Source of the DNA: Flagellimonas eckloniae
Lineage (GTDB): Bacteria > Bacteroidota > Bacteroidia > Flavobacteriales > Flavobacteriaceae
Assembly: GCF_001413955.1 (NCBI RefSeq)
Contig: NZ_LCTZ01000002.1
Location: 2,094,501 to 2,158,500, forward strand
Length of the DNA: 64,000 bases
Direction of reading: 5' to 3'
The notes beneath the pieces were generated by a model. That model had not been told where the DNA came from, searched no databases, and worked only from the letters and a program-made list of their open reading frames with translations. Shown in pieces: positions 7,675 through 16,692 of the stretch; position 1 is the stretch's first letter; every line of letters starts with the position of its first letter. The translations under genes were made by a program, and so were the position numbers.

Positions 7675-10600
7675 TTATCTTATAATTTGAATCCAACCTT
7701 TTTCAATTTCAGAACCATCTCCGTTAAGATCCATAATATAAAAGTATGTCCCTTTTGGTAAATCACCATTGCTTCCAGTACCATCCCAAGTACTATCATA
7801 GCCTTGCATTTCAAATACGCTATTCCCATAGCGGTCAAACACTTGGAAATTATTATTTGAATACTCATTATTCGGATCGATAAACACCAAAGTATCGTTT
7901 ATGCCATCCCCATTCGGTGAAAAGATATTACAAATGGTTCCAGGATCCTTGCAAGGGCTTTCACTCACTCGAATTGAAACTATATCTGTATTATTGGATT
8001 CAACCCCATCATTTGGAAATGAACTTACAATTGTAGCTGTATTTTGGAGTTCTCCTGGAACTAACACTGTAACGGTAATATCTAGAGTAATGATTTCTTC
8101 TGATGTTAATTCCGAAATTGACCAAACTCCTGTAGTTTGATCATATACCCCTTTTGAAGCCGTATGAGTAACATATTCAAATCCAGCTCCTATCAAATCA
8201 TTGACAATAATATCCAAAACCCTGTCCATGGTTGTATTTTCCAAGGTAATAGTAAATGTGATATTGCTTTCCAATAAAGGCGCATCGTTATCTACCTCTT
8301 TGGTAATGGCCAAATCTATATCTTCCGGGTTGCAGGCAATCGTCAAGAAAGGATCACAACCATCCAAAGGATTGGTAGACCCATCCGGGATTGCGGTTGT
8401 ACTTGGATCATCCTGCCCAAGAACTTCTTCACCATCTGTTAAACCATCACCATCGGTATCGATATCATTGGGATCTGTTCCTAAAATATTTTCCTCACTA
8501 TCAGAGAGACCATCACCATCAGAGTCACTAAAACAATCACTTACTGAAATGGTAATTTGTACTGAACTATTAACACAGGGAGCCGTGGCTCCATTTGTGG
8601 TATATTCAAACACATAACTACCATCCGGTAGACCTTCAAAATCAACATTGTTATCGGAACCTATAACTAATGTTCCGTTGCTTGGGTCTGTAATTATTGC
8701 CCAGATTCCAGAATCTGCACCTGTAAGCGTAGTATCCAAATCAACAAGGGTAGGTCCTCCATTGCCTGTTACATTGCAAGCTACCGTATTGGTTGGAACC
8801 CCGGGTGAGGACTCATCATTTATTGTAGCAGCAACTTCTACTCTTTCTGAAGCACAGCCATTTGCAGTGGCTTCAACAAAAAATGAAGTTGTTTCAGTAA
8901 TTGAAGGAGTATCAAAAGATTCTCCTGTCCCTAAAACAGTTCCTCCATTAGCACTATCATACCAATTTAAGGTTCCTCCGTCACTAACCGTTGCCATTAA
9001 AGTCAAAATACCTTCTCCACAGCGTGAATCCCCTGTGGCACTATCTATTGTGGGAGTCCTATTCAAGGTTATAGTTACCTCAAGAGTAGGGCTTGCGCAA
9101 TTATTGGTTTCGTCGTAAAAGAAACCAAAATAAGACCCTGGTCCTGTTATCATATTACTCCTATGCGCAATAGTTTCTAACGGATCTGGATTGGTACTCC
9201 ATGTGAGTACACTTCCTGCCGGAGCTGTATTGGTTACATATTCATTTAAATCTGCAGCTATTGAATCACAAAATTCAGTGGGTTCAGTGGTATCCAAGCT
9301 AGGTGCTGTGGTACCTGCATCACATGGAATTGCACAATCTATTACAGTAATGGTTAAATCAACCGTTTGATTAACACAGGGAGCTACCGCACTGGAAGTT
9401 GTATAGGTAAATACATAATCACCTAAAGGTTGCCCATTAAAATCTACATTATTTACATTGATTGTTATTGATGCTCCTCCCGGACTACTTGCCAATGACC
9501 AGTTACCTCCATCTGCGCCTGTTAATTGGTCATCCAAATCTATTATGCTAATTCCCTCCCCTGAATCATTACAGGCAGCAGTATTAGTTGGAGTTCCTGC
9601 AGAAGGTGTTACGTTTTGTATTAAGGTAACACTAAGGGTTGGACTGGCACAATCATTCAAGGCATCATAGAAAAATCCGTAATACGTACCTGCAGAACTG
9701 ACCGTACTCGTTGGCAAGTAATCTGCTGTTGCATCTGTATCTGAATTGGTACTCCATCTTAAGTCTGATCCTAAAGGTATTGAGCTATTAGTATAATCAT
9801 CTAAATCTTGAACAAACGCATCACAGAAAGTTGTCAAGACCAAACCATCCAGCACTGGCGCACTATTACCTGCAGCACAACTATCATCGTCACTAATTGA
9901 GGCCGAGCCTTCATTATCTGTAAAAGTAACCGATATATTTGATGGCGAGGATAATTGCACAAGAAAGGTTTCCGGAGTTTCTATAATATTGTCATTCAAT
10001 AGAGAAATGGAAATTGTCTCAATTTCATTATCTGTACCATCAAAAGAAAGTGTACCGCTATCAGCTATATAATCCGACCCTGATTCAGCGGTATCATTCG
10101 AAGTGGTGTAGGCTACTGTGAAAGGGTTTGCCACTACCCCATTCAAAGTCACAGAAAATTGGGCAACCCCATCATTCTCCGCTACGTTGATATCATTAAT
10201 AGATAGGGTAGCCGTATCGTTATCAGTAATTGTCACATCGGCCGAATCTTGAGTTCCAATAGCGTAACTACCTGCTTGAAGTTCAATGGTTACAATTTCA
10301 TTGCTTTCCAAAAAGGCATCATCAATGGGTATAATAGGAATACCAACATTCCCAAAACCATCGCCAACCTCCACAAAAGTACCAATAGACTCATAATCGG
10401 TTCCATTTATTGCACTTCCTGTAAGCGCGAAATTGACAGTCACTGCACTTCCTGTACTGTTCAAACCTCCCAAATCAATAATAAAGAGCCCTTGTTCATT
10501 TGCAGGTGTTGTTTCTGCTGCAGCTGCATCATTGGCAGTAACGGTCACCGTAAAACTATCGTCATTGTCTATCGTATAGGTCGTGGTGGTCTGCCCACCA

Positions 10601-13600
10601 AGCACCGCATCGCCCGCTACAACACCGACCTGGTCCAAAGACAGGTCAATGGTCTCGTCCAGCTCGATGTCCGTGTCTCCGCTTATCAAAAGTGTCGGTA
10701 TCGCTATGGTCGTCCCTGCATAGGTCCCGGCGGGAATGTTCACCACCTGGGGCGTCGTGAAGCTATAGTCGTCACCGCCCACAGCACTCCCCGTGCCCGC
10801 ATCGACGACCCTGACATTGCTCGGGGAAACAACCGTGCCCGTGACAACCAGTACAGGAAGGTTGCCCCCACTGTTCTCGTCATCTGAGCCCGTCGCCTGG
10901 GAAAACTCAACCGTGGCTGAGGCAACATCGTCATTGTCTATCGTATAGGTCGTGGTGGTCTGCCCACCAAGCACCGCATCGCCCGCTACAACACCGACCT
11001 GGTCCAAAGACAGGTCAATGGTCTCGTCCAGCTCGATGTCCGTGTCTCCGCTTATCAAAAGTGTCGGTATCGCTATGGTCGTCCCTGCATAGGTCCCGGC
11101 GGGAATGTTCACCACCTGGGGCGTCGTGAAGCTATAGTCGTCACCGCCCACAGCACTCCCCGTGCCCGCATCGACGACCCTGACATTGCTCGGGGAAACA
11201 ACCGTGCCCGTGACAACCAGTACAGGAAGGTTGCCCCCACTGTTCTCGTCATCTGAGCCCGTCGCCTGGGAAAACTCAACCGTGGCTGAGGCAACATCGT
11301 CATTGTCTATCGTATAGGTCGTGGTGGTCTGCCCACCAAGCACCGCATCGCCCGCTACAACACCGACCTGGTCCAAAGACAGGTCAATGGTCTCGTCCAG
11401 CTCGATGTCCGTGTCTCCGCTTATCAAAAGTGTCGGTATCGCTATGGTCGTCCCTGCATAGGTCCCGGCGGGAATGTTCACCACCTGGGGCGTCGTGAAG
11501 CTATAGTCGTCACCGCCCACAGCACTCCCCGTGCCCGCATCGACGACCCTGACATTGCTCGGGGAAACAACCGTGCCCGTGACAACCAGTACAGGAAGGT
11601 TGCCCCCACTGTTCTCGTCATCTGAGCCCGTCGCCTGGGAAAACTCAACCGTGGCTGAGGCAACATCGTCATTGTCTATCGTATAGGTCGTGGTGGTCTG
11701 CCCACCAAGCACCGCATCGCCCGCTACAACACCGACCTGGTCCAAAGACAGGTCAATGGTCTCGTCCAGCTCGATGTCCGTGTCTCCGCTTATCAAAAGT
11801 GTCGGTATCGCTATGGTCGTCCCTGCATAGGTCCCGGCGGGAATGTTCACCACCTGGGGCGTCGTGAAGCTATAGTCGTCACCGCCCACAGCACTCCCCG
11901 TGCCCGCATCGACGACCCTGACATTGCTCGGGGAAACAACCGTGCCCGTGACAACCAGTACAGGAAGGTTGCCCCCACTGTTCTCGTCATCTGAGCCCGT
12001 CGCCTGGGAAAACTCAACCGTGGCTGAGGCAACATCGTCATTGTCTATCGTATAGGTCGTGGTGGTCTGCCCACCAAGCACCGCATCGCCCGCTACAACA
12101 CCGACCTGGTCCAAAGACAGGTCAATGGTCTCGTCCAGCTCGATGTCCGTGTCTCCGCTTATCAAAAGTGTCGGTATCGCTATGGTCGTCCCTGCATAGG
12201 TCCCGGCGGGAATGTTCACCACCTGGGGCGTCGTGAAGCTATAGTCGTCACCGCCCACAGCACTCCCCGTGCCCGCATCGACGACCCTGACATTGCTCGG
12301 GGAAACAACCGTGCCCGTGACAACCAGTACAGGAAGGTTGCCCCCACTGTTCTCGTCATCTGAGCCCGTCGCCTGGGAAAACTCAACCGTGGCTGAGGCA
12401 ACATCGTCATTGTCTATCGTATAGGTCGTGGTGGTCTGCCCACCAAGCACCGCATCGCCCGCTACAACACCGACCTGGTCCAAAGACAGGTCAATGGTCT
12501 CGTCCAGCTCGATGTCCGTGTCTCCGCTTATCAAAAGTGTCGGTATCGCTATGGTCGTCCCTGCATAGGTCCCGGCGGGAATGTTCACCACCTGGGGCGT
12601 CGTGAAGCTATAGTCGTCACCGCCCACAGCACTCCCCGTGCCCGCATCGACGACCCTGACATTGCTCGGGGAAACAACCGTGCCCGTGACAACCAGTACA
12701 GGAAGGTTGCCCCCACTGTTCTCGTCATCTGAGCCCGTCGCCTGGGAAAACTCAACCGTGGCTGAGGCAACATCGTCATTGTCTATCGTATAGGTCGTGG
12801 TGGTCTGCCCACCAAGCACCGCATCGCCCGCTACAACACCGACCTGGTCCAAAGACAGGTCAATGGTCTCGTCCAGCTCGATGTCCGTGTCTCCGCTTAT
12901 CAAAAGTGTCGGTATCGCTATGGTCGTCCCTGCATAGGTCCCGGCGGGAATGTTCACCACCTGGGGCGTCGTGAAGCTATAGTCGTCACCGCCCACAGCA
13001 CTCCCCGTGCCCGCATCGACGACCCTGACATTGCTCGGGGAAACAACCGTGCCCGTGACAACCAGTACAGGAAGGTTGCCCCCACTGTTCTCGTCATCTG
13101 AGCCCGTCGCCTGGGAAAACTCAACCGTGGCTGAGGCAACATCGTCATTGTCTATCGTATAGGTCGTGGTGGTCTGCCCACCAAGCACCGCATCGCCCGC
13201 TACAACACCGACCTGGTCCAAAGACAGGTCAATGGTCTCGTCCAGCTCGATGTCCGTGTCTCCGCTTATCAAAAGTGTCGGTATCGCTATGGTCGTCCCT
13301 GCATAGGTCCCGGCGGGAATGTTCACCACCTGGGGCGTCGTGAAGCTATAGTCGTCACCGCCCACAGCACTCCCCGTGCCCGCATCGACGACCCTGACAT
13401 TGCTCGGGGAAACAACCGTGCCCGTGACAACCAGTACAGGAAGGTTGCCCCCACTGTTCTCGTCATCTGAGCCCGTCGCCTGGGAAAACTCAACCGTGGC
13501 TGAGGCAACATCGTCATTGTCTATCGTATAGGTCGTGGTGGTCTGCCCACCAAGCACCGCATCGCCCGCTACAACACCGACCTGGTCCAAAGACAGGTCA

Positions 13601-14349
13601 ATGGTCTCGTCCAGCTCGATGTCCGTGTCTCCGCTTATCAAAAGTGTCGGTATCGCTATGGTCGTCCCTGCATAGGTCCCGGCGGGAATGTTCACCACCT
13701 GGGGCGTCGTGAAGCTATAGTCGTCACCGCCCACAGCACTCCCCGTGCCCGCATCGACGACCCTGACATTGCTCGGGGAAACAACCGTGCCCGTGACAAC
13801 CAGTACAGGAAGGTTGCCCCCACTGTTCTCGTCATCTGAGCCCGTCGCCTGGGAAAACTCAACCGTGGCTGAGGCAACATCGTCATTGTCTATCGTATAG
13901 GTCGTGGTGGTCTGCCCACCAAGCACCGCATCGCCCGCTACAACACCGACCTGGTCCAAAGACAGGTCAATGGTCTCGTCCAGCTCGATGTCCGTGTCTC
14001 CGCTTATCAAAAGTGTCGGTATCGCTATGGTCGTCCCTGCATAGGTCCCGGCGGGAATGTTCACCACCTGGGGCGTCGTGAAGCTATAGTCGTCACCGCC
14101 CACAGCACTCCCCGTGCCCGCATCGACGACCCTGACATTGCTCGGGGAAACAACCGTGCCCGTGACAACCAGTACAGGAAGGTTGCCCCCACTGTTCTCG
14201 TCATCTGAGCCCGTCGCCTGGGAAAACTCAACCGTGGCTTGTCCAAAACCAAGACTAAAACCAAATAGTATAAATGATATTAGAAGTATTTTCTCTTTCC
14301 CAAAATTAGAGAAAAATAAAAAAGAAGCTTTTTTAAAGAAGGATGACAT
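7675..14349 (-). CDS. Giant Calx-beta repeat adhesin with type B T9SS sorting domain
   Basis: This surface protein of about 2,224 residues has these parts in order. A signal peptide ends at about residue 37. Ten identical 123-residue Calx-beta-type repeats run from 38 to about 1264; each contains GGDDYSF, ELDETIDLSL and YTIDNDD, the acidic positions expected for calcium. Two diverged Calx-beta domains follow (about 1265-1500), then alternating Ig-like and cysteine-containing domains, a thrombospondin-3-like DSDGDGLSD stretch, a DUF11 domain, and a C-terminal gliding-motility/type B sorting domain of about 85 residues (FSPNGDGINDT; WDGTGSNG; PKGTYFY). Export through the T9SS and a role as a cell-surface fibre or adhesin are inferred. 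The frame opens at GTG 14352; the ATG at 14349 is preferred. Two partner genes follow with almost no gap. Confidence 0.92.
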   Translation of the reverse strand: MSSFFKKASFLFFSNFGKEKILLISFILFGFSLGFGQATVEFSQATGSDDENSGGNLPVLVVTGTVVSPSNVRVVDAGTGSAVGGDDYSFTTPQVVNIPAGTYAGTTIAIPTLLISGDTDIELDETIDLSLDQVGVVAGDAVLGGQTTTTYTIDNDDVASATVEFSQATGSDDENSGGNLPVLVVTGTVVSPSNVRVVDAGTGSAVGGDDYSFTTPQVVNIPAGTYAGTTIAIPTLLISGDTDIELDETIDLSLDQVGVVAGDAVLGGQTTTTYTIDNDDVASATVEFSQATGSDDENSGGNLPVLVVTGTVVSPSNVRVVDAGTGSAVGGDDYSFTTPQVVNIPAGTYAGTTIAIPTLLISGDTDIELDETIDLSLDQVGVVAGDAVLGGQTTTTYTIDNDDVASATVEFSQATGSDDENSGGNLPVLVVTGTVVSPSNVRVVDAGTGSAVGGDDYSFTTPQVVNIPAGTYAGTTIAIPTLLISGDTDIELDETIDLSLDQVGVVAGDAVLGGQTTTTYTIDNDDVASATVEFSQATGSDDENSGGNLPVLVVTGTVVSPSNVRVVDAGTGSAVGGDDYSFTTPQVVNIPAGTYAGTTIAIPTLLISGDTDIELDETIDLSLDQVGVVAGDAVLGGQTTTTYTIDNDDVASATVEFSQATGSDDENSGGNLPVLVVTGTVVSPSNVRVVDAGTGSAVGGDDYSFTTPQVVNIPAGTYAGTTIAIPTLLISGDTDIELDETIDLSLDQVGVVAGDAVLGGQTTTTYTIDNDDVASATVEFSQATGSDDENSGGNLPVLVVTGTVVSPSNVRVVDAGTGSAVGGDDYSFTTPQVVNIPAGTYAGTTIAIPTLLISGDTDIELDETIDLSLDQVGVVAGDAVLGGQTTTTYTIDNDDVASATVEFSQATGSDDENSGGNLPVLVVTGTVVSPSNVRVVDAGTGSAVGGDDYSFTTPQVVNIPAGTYAGTTIAIPTLLISGDTDIELDETIDLSLDQVGVVAGDAVLGGQTTTTYTIDNDDVASATVEFSQATGSDDENSGGNLPVLVVTGTVVSPSNVRVVDAGTGSAVGGDDYSFTTPQVVNIPAGTYAGTTIAIPTLLISGDTDIELDETIDLSLDQVGVVAGDAVLGGQTTTTYTIDNDDVASATVEFSQATGSDDENSGGNLPVLVVTGTVVSPSNVRVVDAGTGSAVGGDDYSFTTPQVVNIPAGTYAGTTIAIPTLLISGDTDIELDETIDLSLDQVGVVAGDAVLGGQTTTTYTIDNDDSFTVTVTANDAAAAETTPANEQGLFIIDLGGLNSTGSAVTVNFALTGSAINGTDYESIGTFVEVGDGFGNVGIPIIPIDDAFLESNEIVTIELQAGSYAIGTQDSADVTITDNDTATLSINDINVAENDGVAQFSVTLNGVVANPFTVAYTTSNDTAESGSDYIADSGTLSFDGTDNEIETISISLLNDNIIETPETFLVQLSSPSNISVTFTDNEGSASISDDDSCAAGNSAPVLDGLVLTTFCDAFVQDLDDYTNSSIPLGSDLRWSTNSDTDATADYLPTSTVSSAGTYYGFFYDALNDCASPTLSVTLIQNVTPSAGTPTNTAACNDSGEGISIIDLDDQLTGADGGNWSLASSPGGASITINVNNVDFNGQPLGDYVFTYTTSSAVAPCVNQTVDLTITVIDCAIPCDAGTTAPSLDTTEPTEFCDSIAADLNEYVTNTAPAGSVLTWSTNPDPLETIAHRSNMITGPGSYFGFFYDETNNCASPTLEVTITLNRTPTIDSATGDSRCGEGILTLMATVSDGGTLNWYDSANGGTVLGTGESFDTPSITETTSFFVEATANGCASERVEVAATINDESSPGVPTNTVACNVTGNGGPTLVDLDTTLTGADSGIWAIITDPSNGTLVIGSDNNVDFEGLPDGSYVFEYTTNGATAPCVNSSVQITISVSDCFSDSDGDGLSDSEENILGTDPNDIDTDGDGLTDGEEVLGQDDPSTTAIPDGSTNPLDGCDPFLTIACNPEDIDLAITKEVDNDAPLLESNITFTITLENTTMDRVLDIIVNDLIGAGFEYVTHTASKGVYDQTTGVWSISELTSEEIITLDITVTVLVPGELQNTATIVSSFPNDGVESNNTDIVSIRVSESPCKDPGTICNIFSPNGDGINDTLVFIDPNNEYSNNNFQVFDRYGNSVFEMQGYDSTWDGTGSNGDLPKGTYFYIMDLNGDGSEIEKGWIQIIR
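10558..14239 (-). repeat. Array of ten identical 369-bp tandem repeats inside the adhesin gene
   Basis: The 369-bp unit (123 codons, frame kept) recurs just under ten times, ending 8 bp short of ten full units. By eye every copy is base-identical, synonymous positions included; identity breaks abruptly at 10557/10558 and 14239/14240. I counted 217 G+C in one unit (58.8%), against about 35% in adjoining parts of the same gene. Codons favour GTC, GGC, ACG and GAC, unlike the flanking domains. Each unit encodes one acidic Calx-beta domain. Base identity implies recent expansion or continuing gene conversion, so the copy number may vary and may be misassembled. Confidence 0.96.
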
Positions 14350-14437
14350 CACCTATTTAATGATTTTCAGTACAGTTCACATTTTGGTTTGGTCGGTGAT
14401 TTGGGAAGAATCAATATTACTAAAAAAAGGAGGAACA

Positions 14438-14451
14438 CCACAACTTTGTGG
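14438..14451. repeat. Short inverted repeat upstream of the adhesin operon
   Basis: CCACAA and TTGTGG flank a two-base centre in the 155-bp gap between the fabD stop and the adhesin start. No T-run follows on the minus strand, so it does not look like a fabD terminator. It could be an operator for the adhesin operon, or chance. I could not identify a convincing -7/-33 pair in this gap. Confidence 0.3.
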
Positions 14452-14504
14452 ATTAAATCTAGGTTTCTTGGGTGAAATGCCTTTTGGGTCGGAAAAATCC
14501 TTAT

Positions 14505-15386
14505 TTAAATGACAGCGGATGCAGTTTCAGTATCAGAATTTATTTTTCTCACCAACCCTTGCAACACTTTTCCCGGACCAACTTCTACAAAGGATTTTCC
14601 TCCATCCTTAATCATCTGTTGCACACTTTGGGTCCATTTTACCGGAGCAGTCAATTGTGAAATTAAATTGTCTTTAATTTCATCAGCACTTGTTACTGCA
14701 GTAGTTGGTACATTTTGATAGATCGGGCAAACAGGAGCGCTAAAATTTGTTGCTTCAATAGCTGCTGCCAATTCTTCTCTGGCCGGTTCCATCAATGGTG
14801 AATGGAACGCCCCACCAACAGGAAGTAATAAAGCTCTCCGGGCCCCTGCTTCTTTTAGCTTTTCACAGGCATTATTTATAGCTTCCACCTCTCCTGAAAT
14901 CACCAACTGTCCTGGACAATTATAATTTGCAGGGACAACAATCCCGTCTGTTTCCTCACATATTTTTTCGACCACCTCATCATCCAAACCTAAAACTGCA
15001 GCCATTGTGCTTGGTTGTAACTCACATGCCTTTTGCATGGCCAAAGCTCTCTGAGAAACCAATTTTAATCCGTCTTCAAAATTCAAAGCGCCATTGGCCA
15101 CCAATGCCGATAATTCTCCCAACGAATGACCAGCAACCATATCAGGTTTAAAATTTTCCCCCATAACCTTGCTCAAAATAACTGAGTGTAAAAAAATTGC
15201 AGGCTGGGTTACCTTGGTCTGTTTTAAATCTTCTGGAGTTCCTTCGAACATGATATCAGTGATGGAAAAGCCCAATATATCATTGGCTTGTTCAAACAAC
15301 TCTTGTGCATGGTTGTGATTCTCGTAAAGATCCAAGCCCATTCCTACAAATTGAGCTCCTTGCCCAGGGAAAATATATGCGTTCAT
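14505..15386 (-). CDS. fabD: Malonyl-CoA:ACP transacylase
   Basis: FabD moves the malonyl group from CoA to acyl carrier protein, supplying the extender unit for cytoplasmic fatty acid synthesis. The 293-residue length is normal. The N terminus has the typical IFPGQGAQFVGMG. The nucleophile is Ser88 in GHSLGE and the partner His195 sits in GAFHSPLM. The C terminus carries VEVGPGKVLQGLVRKI. The product has no link to the neighbouring adhesin, and a 155-bp gap separates them. It lies 49 bp downstream of the gamma-carbonic anhydrase gene on the same strand, so those two may be co-transcribed. Confidence 0.96.
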   Translation of the reverse strand: MNAYIFPGQGAQFVGMGLDLYENHNHAQELFEQANDILGFSITDIMFEGTPEDLKQTKVTQPAIFLHSVILSKVMGENFKPDMVAGHSLGELSALVANGALNFEDGLKLVSQRALAMQKACELQPSTMAAVLGLDDEVVEKICEETDGIVVPANYNCPGQLVISGEVEAINNACEKLKEAGARRALLLPVGGAFHSPLMEPAREELAAAIEATNFSAPVCPIYQNVPTTAVTSADEIKDNLISQLTAPVKWTQSVQQMIKDGGKSFVEVGPGKVLQGLVRKINSDTETASAVI

Positions 15387-15435
15387 TTAGTCTAGTTTTG
15401 AGGGTGCTAAAATAAGGATATTTTAAATTGCCAAG

Positions 15436-15945
15436 CTACTTAAACCAACTGGCATAGGTAACATAATTATTTGCTATACGATTAATTTCTCCTGAGCTTA
15501 ATTCCGGACTTACATCTTTTATTTTCTTAGCCGGAACTCCAGCATAAATGCTCCCCTCTTCTACATGGGTGCCTTGCGTAAGTACTGCTCCGGCAGCAAT
15601 TATGGAATTGCTCTCCACAACACAATCGTCCATAATGATACTTCCCATACCAATCAGCACATTGTCTTTCACGGTGCAGCCATGAACCAATGCATTATGG
15701 CCAATGGACACATTATTTCCAATTGTTGTAGGTGATTTTTGATAGGTGCAATGAATAACAGCTCCGTCTTGCACATTGACCTTGTTCCCCATTTTAATAA
15801 AATGTACATCCCCCCTAATTACGGCATTAAACCAAACGCTGCATTGATATCCCATGGAAACCTCTCCAACGATTGTGGCATTTTCGGCAATAAAACAGTC
15901 CTTTCCAATTTCTGGAGATTTTCCCCTTACGGATTTAAGTATCAT
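15436..15945 (-). CDS. Gamma-carbonic anhydrase family protein (left-handed beta-helix)
   Basis: This 169-residue hexapeptide-repeat protein is of the YrdA/PaaY type. Repeats such as IGNNVSIGHNALVHGC and DNVLIGMGSIIMDD build a left-handed beta-helix that trimerises. The three histidines that normally bind the metal between subunits are visible (VIHCT, GHNAL, VHGC). The family name suggests reversible CO2 hydration, but many members have weak or no such activity, and some act as thioesterases or assembly factors. It is immediately downstream of the LytTR regulator gene (15 bp) and upstream of fabD on the same strand. Confidence 0.88.
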   Translation of the reverse strand: MILKSVRGKSPEIGKDCFIAENATIVGEVSMGYQCSVWFNAVIRGDVHFIKMGNKVNVQDGAVIHCTYQKSPTTIGNNVSIGHNALVHGCTVKDNVLIGMGSIIMDDCVVESNSIIAAGAVLTQGTHVEEGSIYAGVPAKKIKDVSPELSSGEINRIANNYVTYASWFK

Positions 15946-15960
15946 ATTCTTTAGTTGATT

Positions 15961-16692
15961 TTATTGAAAATAAGCTAATAATGCTGCTTTTTTTGATGCC
16001 GAAACGGATAGTTCCTTCCCATTTGAAAGTACAACACTACCCCCTTTTCCTCTTTTATATTTTACTACTTCGCCCACATTGACCAAATATGATTTATGAA
16101 TCCTTGCAAAGCCATATTCGTTAAGGGCATCTTCAAAATATTTGAGTGTTTTGCTCACTACTATTTTTTTATGCTCCAGGTATATTTCCGTATAGTTGTC
16201 ATCAGCTTTACAAAAGAAGATATCACCAACTTCCAAAACTTGAAAGCCATCCTGTTGTGGCAAGGTTATCTTTCCTTCTGTTTTAATTGATTTGGCTTTT
16301 AACACCTGACCATCCAAAGCATTTTCTTTCGCTTTGATTTCCTTTACATAATCCACCGCCTTTATCAACTCATCAATATTTATTGGCTTCATTAGATAAT
16401 ATGAGGCGTGGCTGTTCAATGCGTCCATAGCATATTGGTTATAAGCCGTTACAAAAACTGTTTCGAAAGTGCGGTCTGGAATTTTATCCAAAAGATCAAA
16501 AGCGTTGCCAAAGGGCATTTCTACATCCAAAAAAACCAAATCTGGCTGATGTTTTTGAATCAGGGTCAATCCTTCATCAATATTGGAAGCTTCTCCCAAA
16601 AGTTTGACCCCATCACAATATTTGGCTATATAATTTCTTAGTATCTCCCTACTATTTGCCTCATCTTCTACTAGTATAGTCCGTAATTCCAT
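15961..16692 (-). CDS. LytTR-family response regulator
   Basis: This protein of about 243 residues has an N-terminal receiver domain (acidic pocket Glu9-Asp10; phosphorylation site Asp56 in LVFLDVEMP) and a C-terminal LytTR DNA-binding domain (about 140-243; FCKADDNYTEIYL, ARIHKSYLVNV). LytTR proteins bind paired short direct repeats about two helical turns apart, and a matching pair lies at 19016-19048. The frame extends to a TTG at 16695, but the ATG at 16692 is preferred: it shares its A with the kinase stop codon (TGATG), indicating translational coupling. Its partner is the kinase immediately upstream. Confidence 0.93.
   Translation of the reverse strand: MELRTILVEDEANSREILRNYIAKYCDGVKLLGEASNIDEGLTLIQKHQPDLVFLDVEMPFGNAFDLLDKIPDRTFETVFVTAYNQYAMDALNSHASYYLMKPINIDELIKAVDYVKEIKAKENALDGQVLKAKSIKTEGKITLPQQDGFQVLEVGDIFFCKADDNYTEIYLEHKKIVVSKTLKYFEDALNEYGFARIHKSYLVNVGEVVKYKRGKGGSVVLSNGKELSVSASKKAALLAYFQ

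Noticed and set aside
10249..10887. 212-residue plus-strand open frame over the end of the repeat array
   Set aside because: It is antisense to the adhesin gene and exists because the repeat has few stop codons; its composition is not that of a folded protein.
10558..14239. CRISPR-like or satellite interpretation of the array
   Set aside because: Units are directly adjacent, 369 bp long, in frame and coding; there are no unique spacers and no cas genes.
10740..14264. Ten 64-67 residue open frames on the minus strand, spaced 369 bp
   Set aside because: They are an alternative frame of the adhesin repeat; identity and spacing come from the repeat array, and its high GC keeps stop codons rare. 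No independent start signals or conservation argue for real genes.
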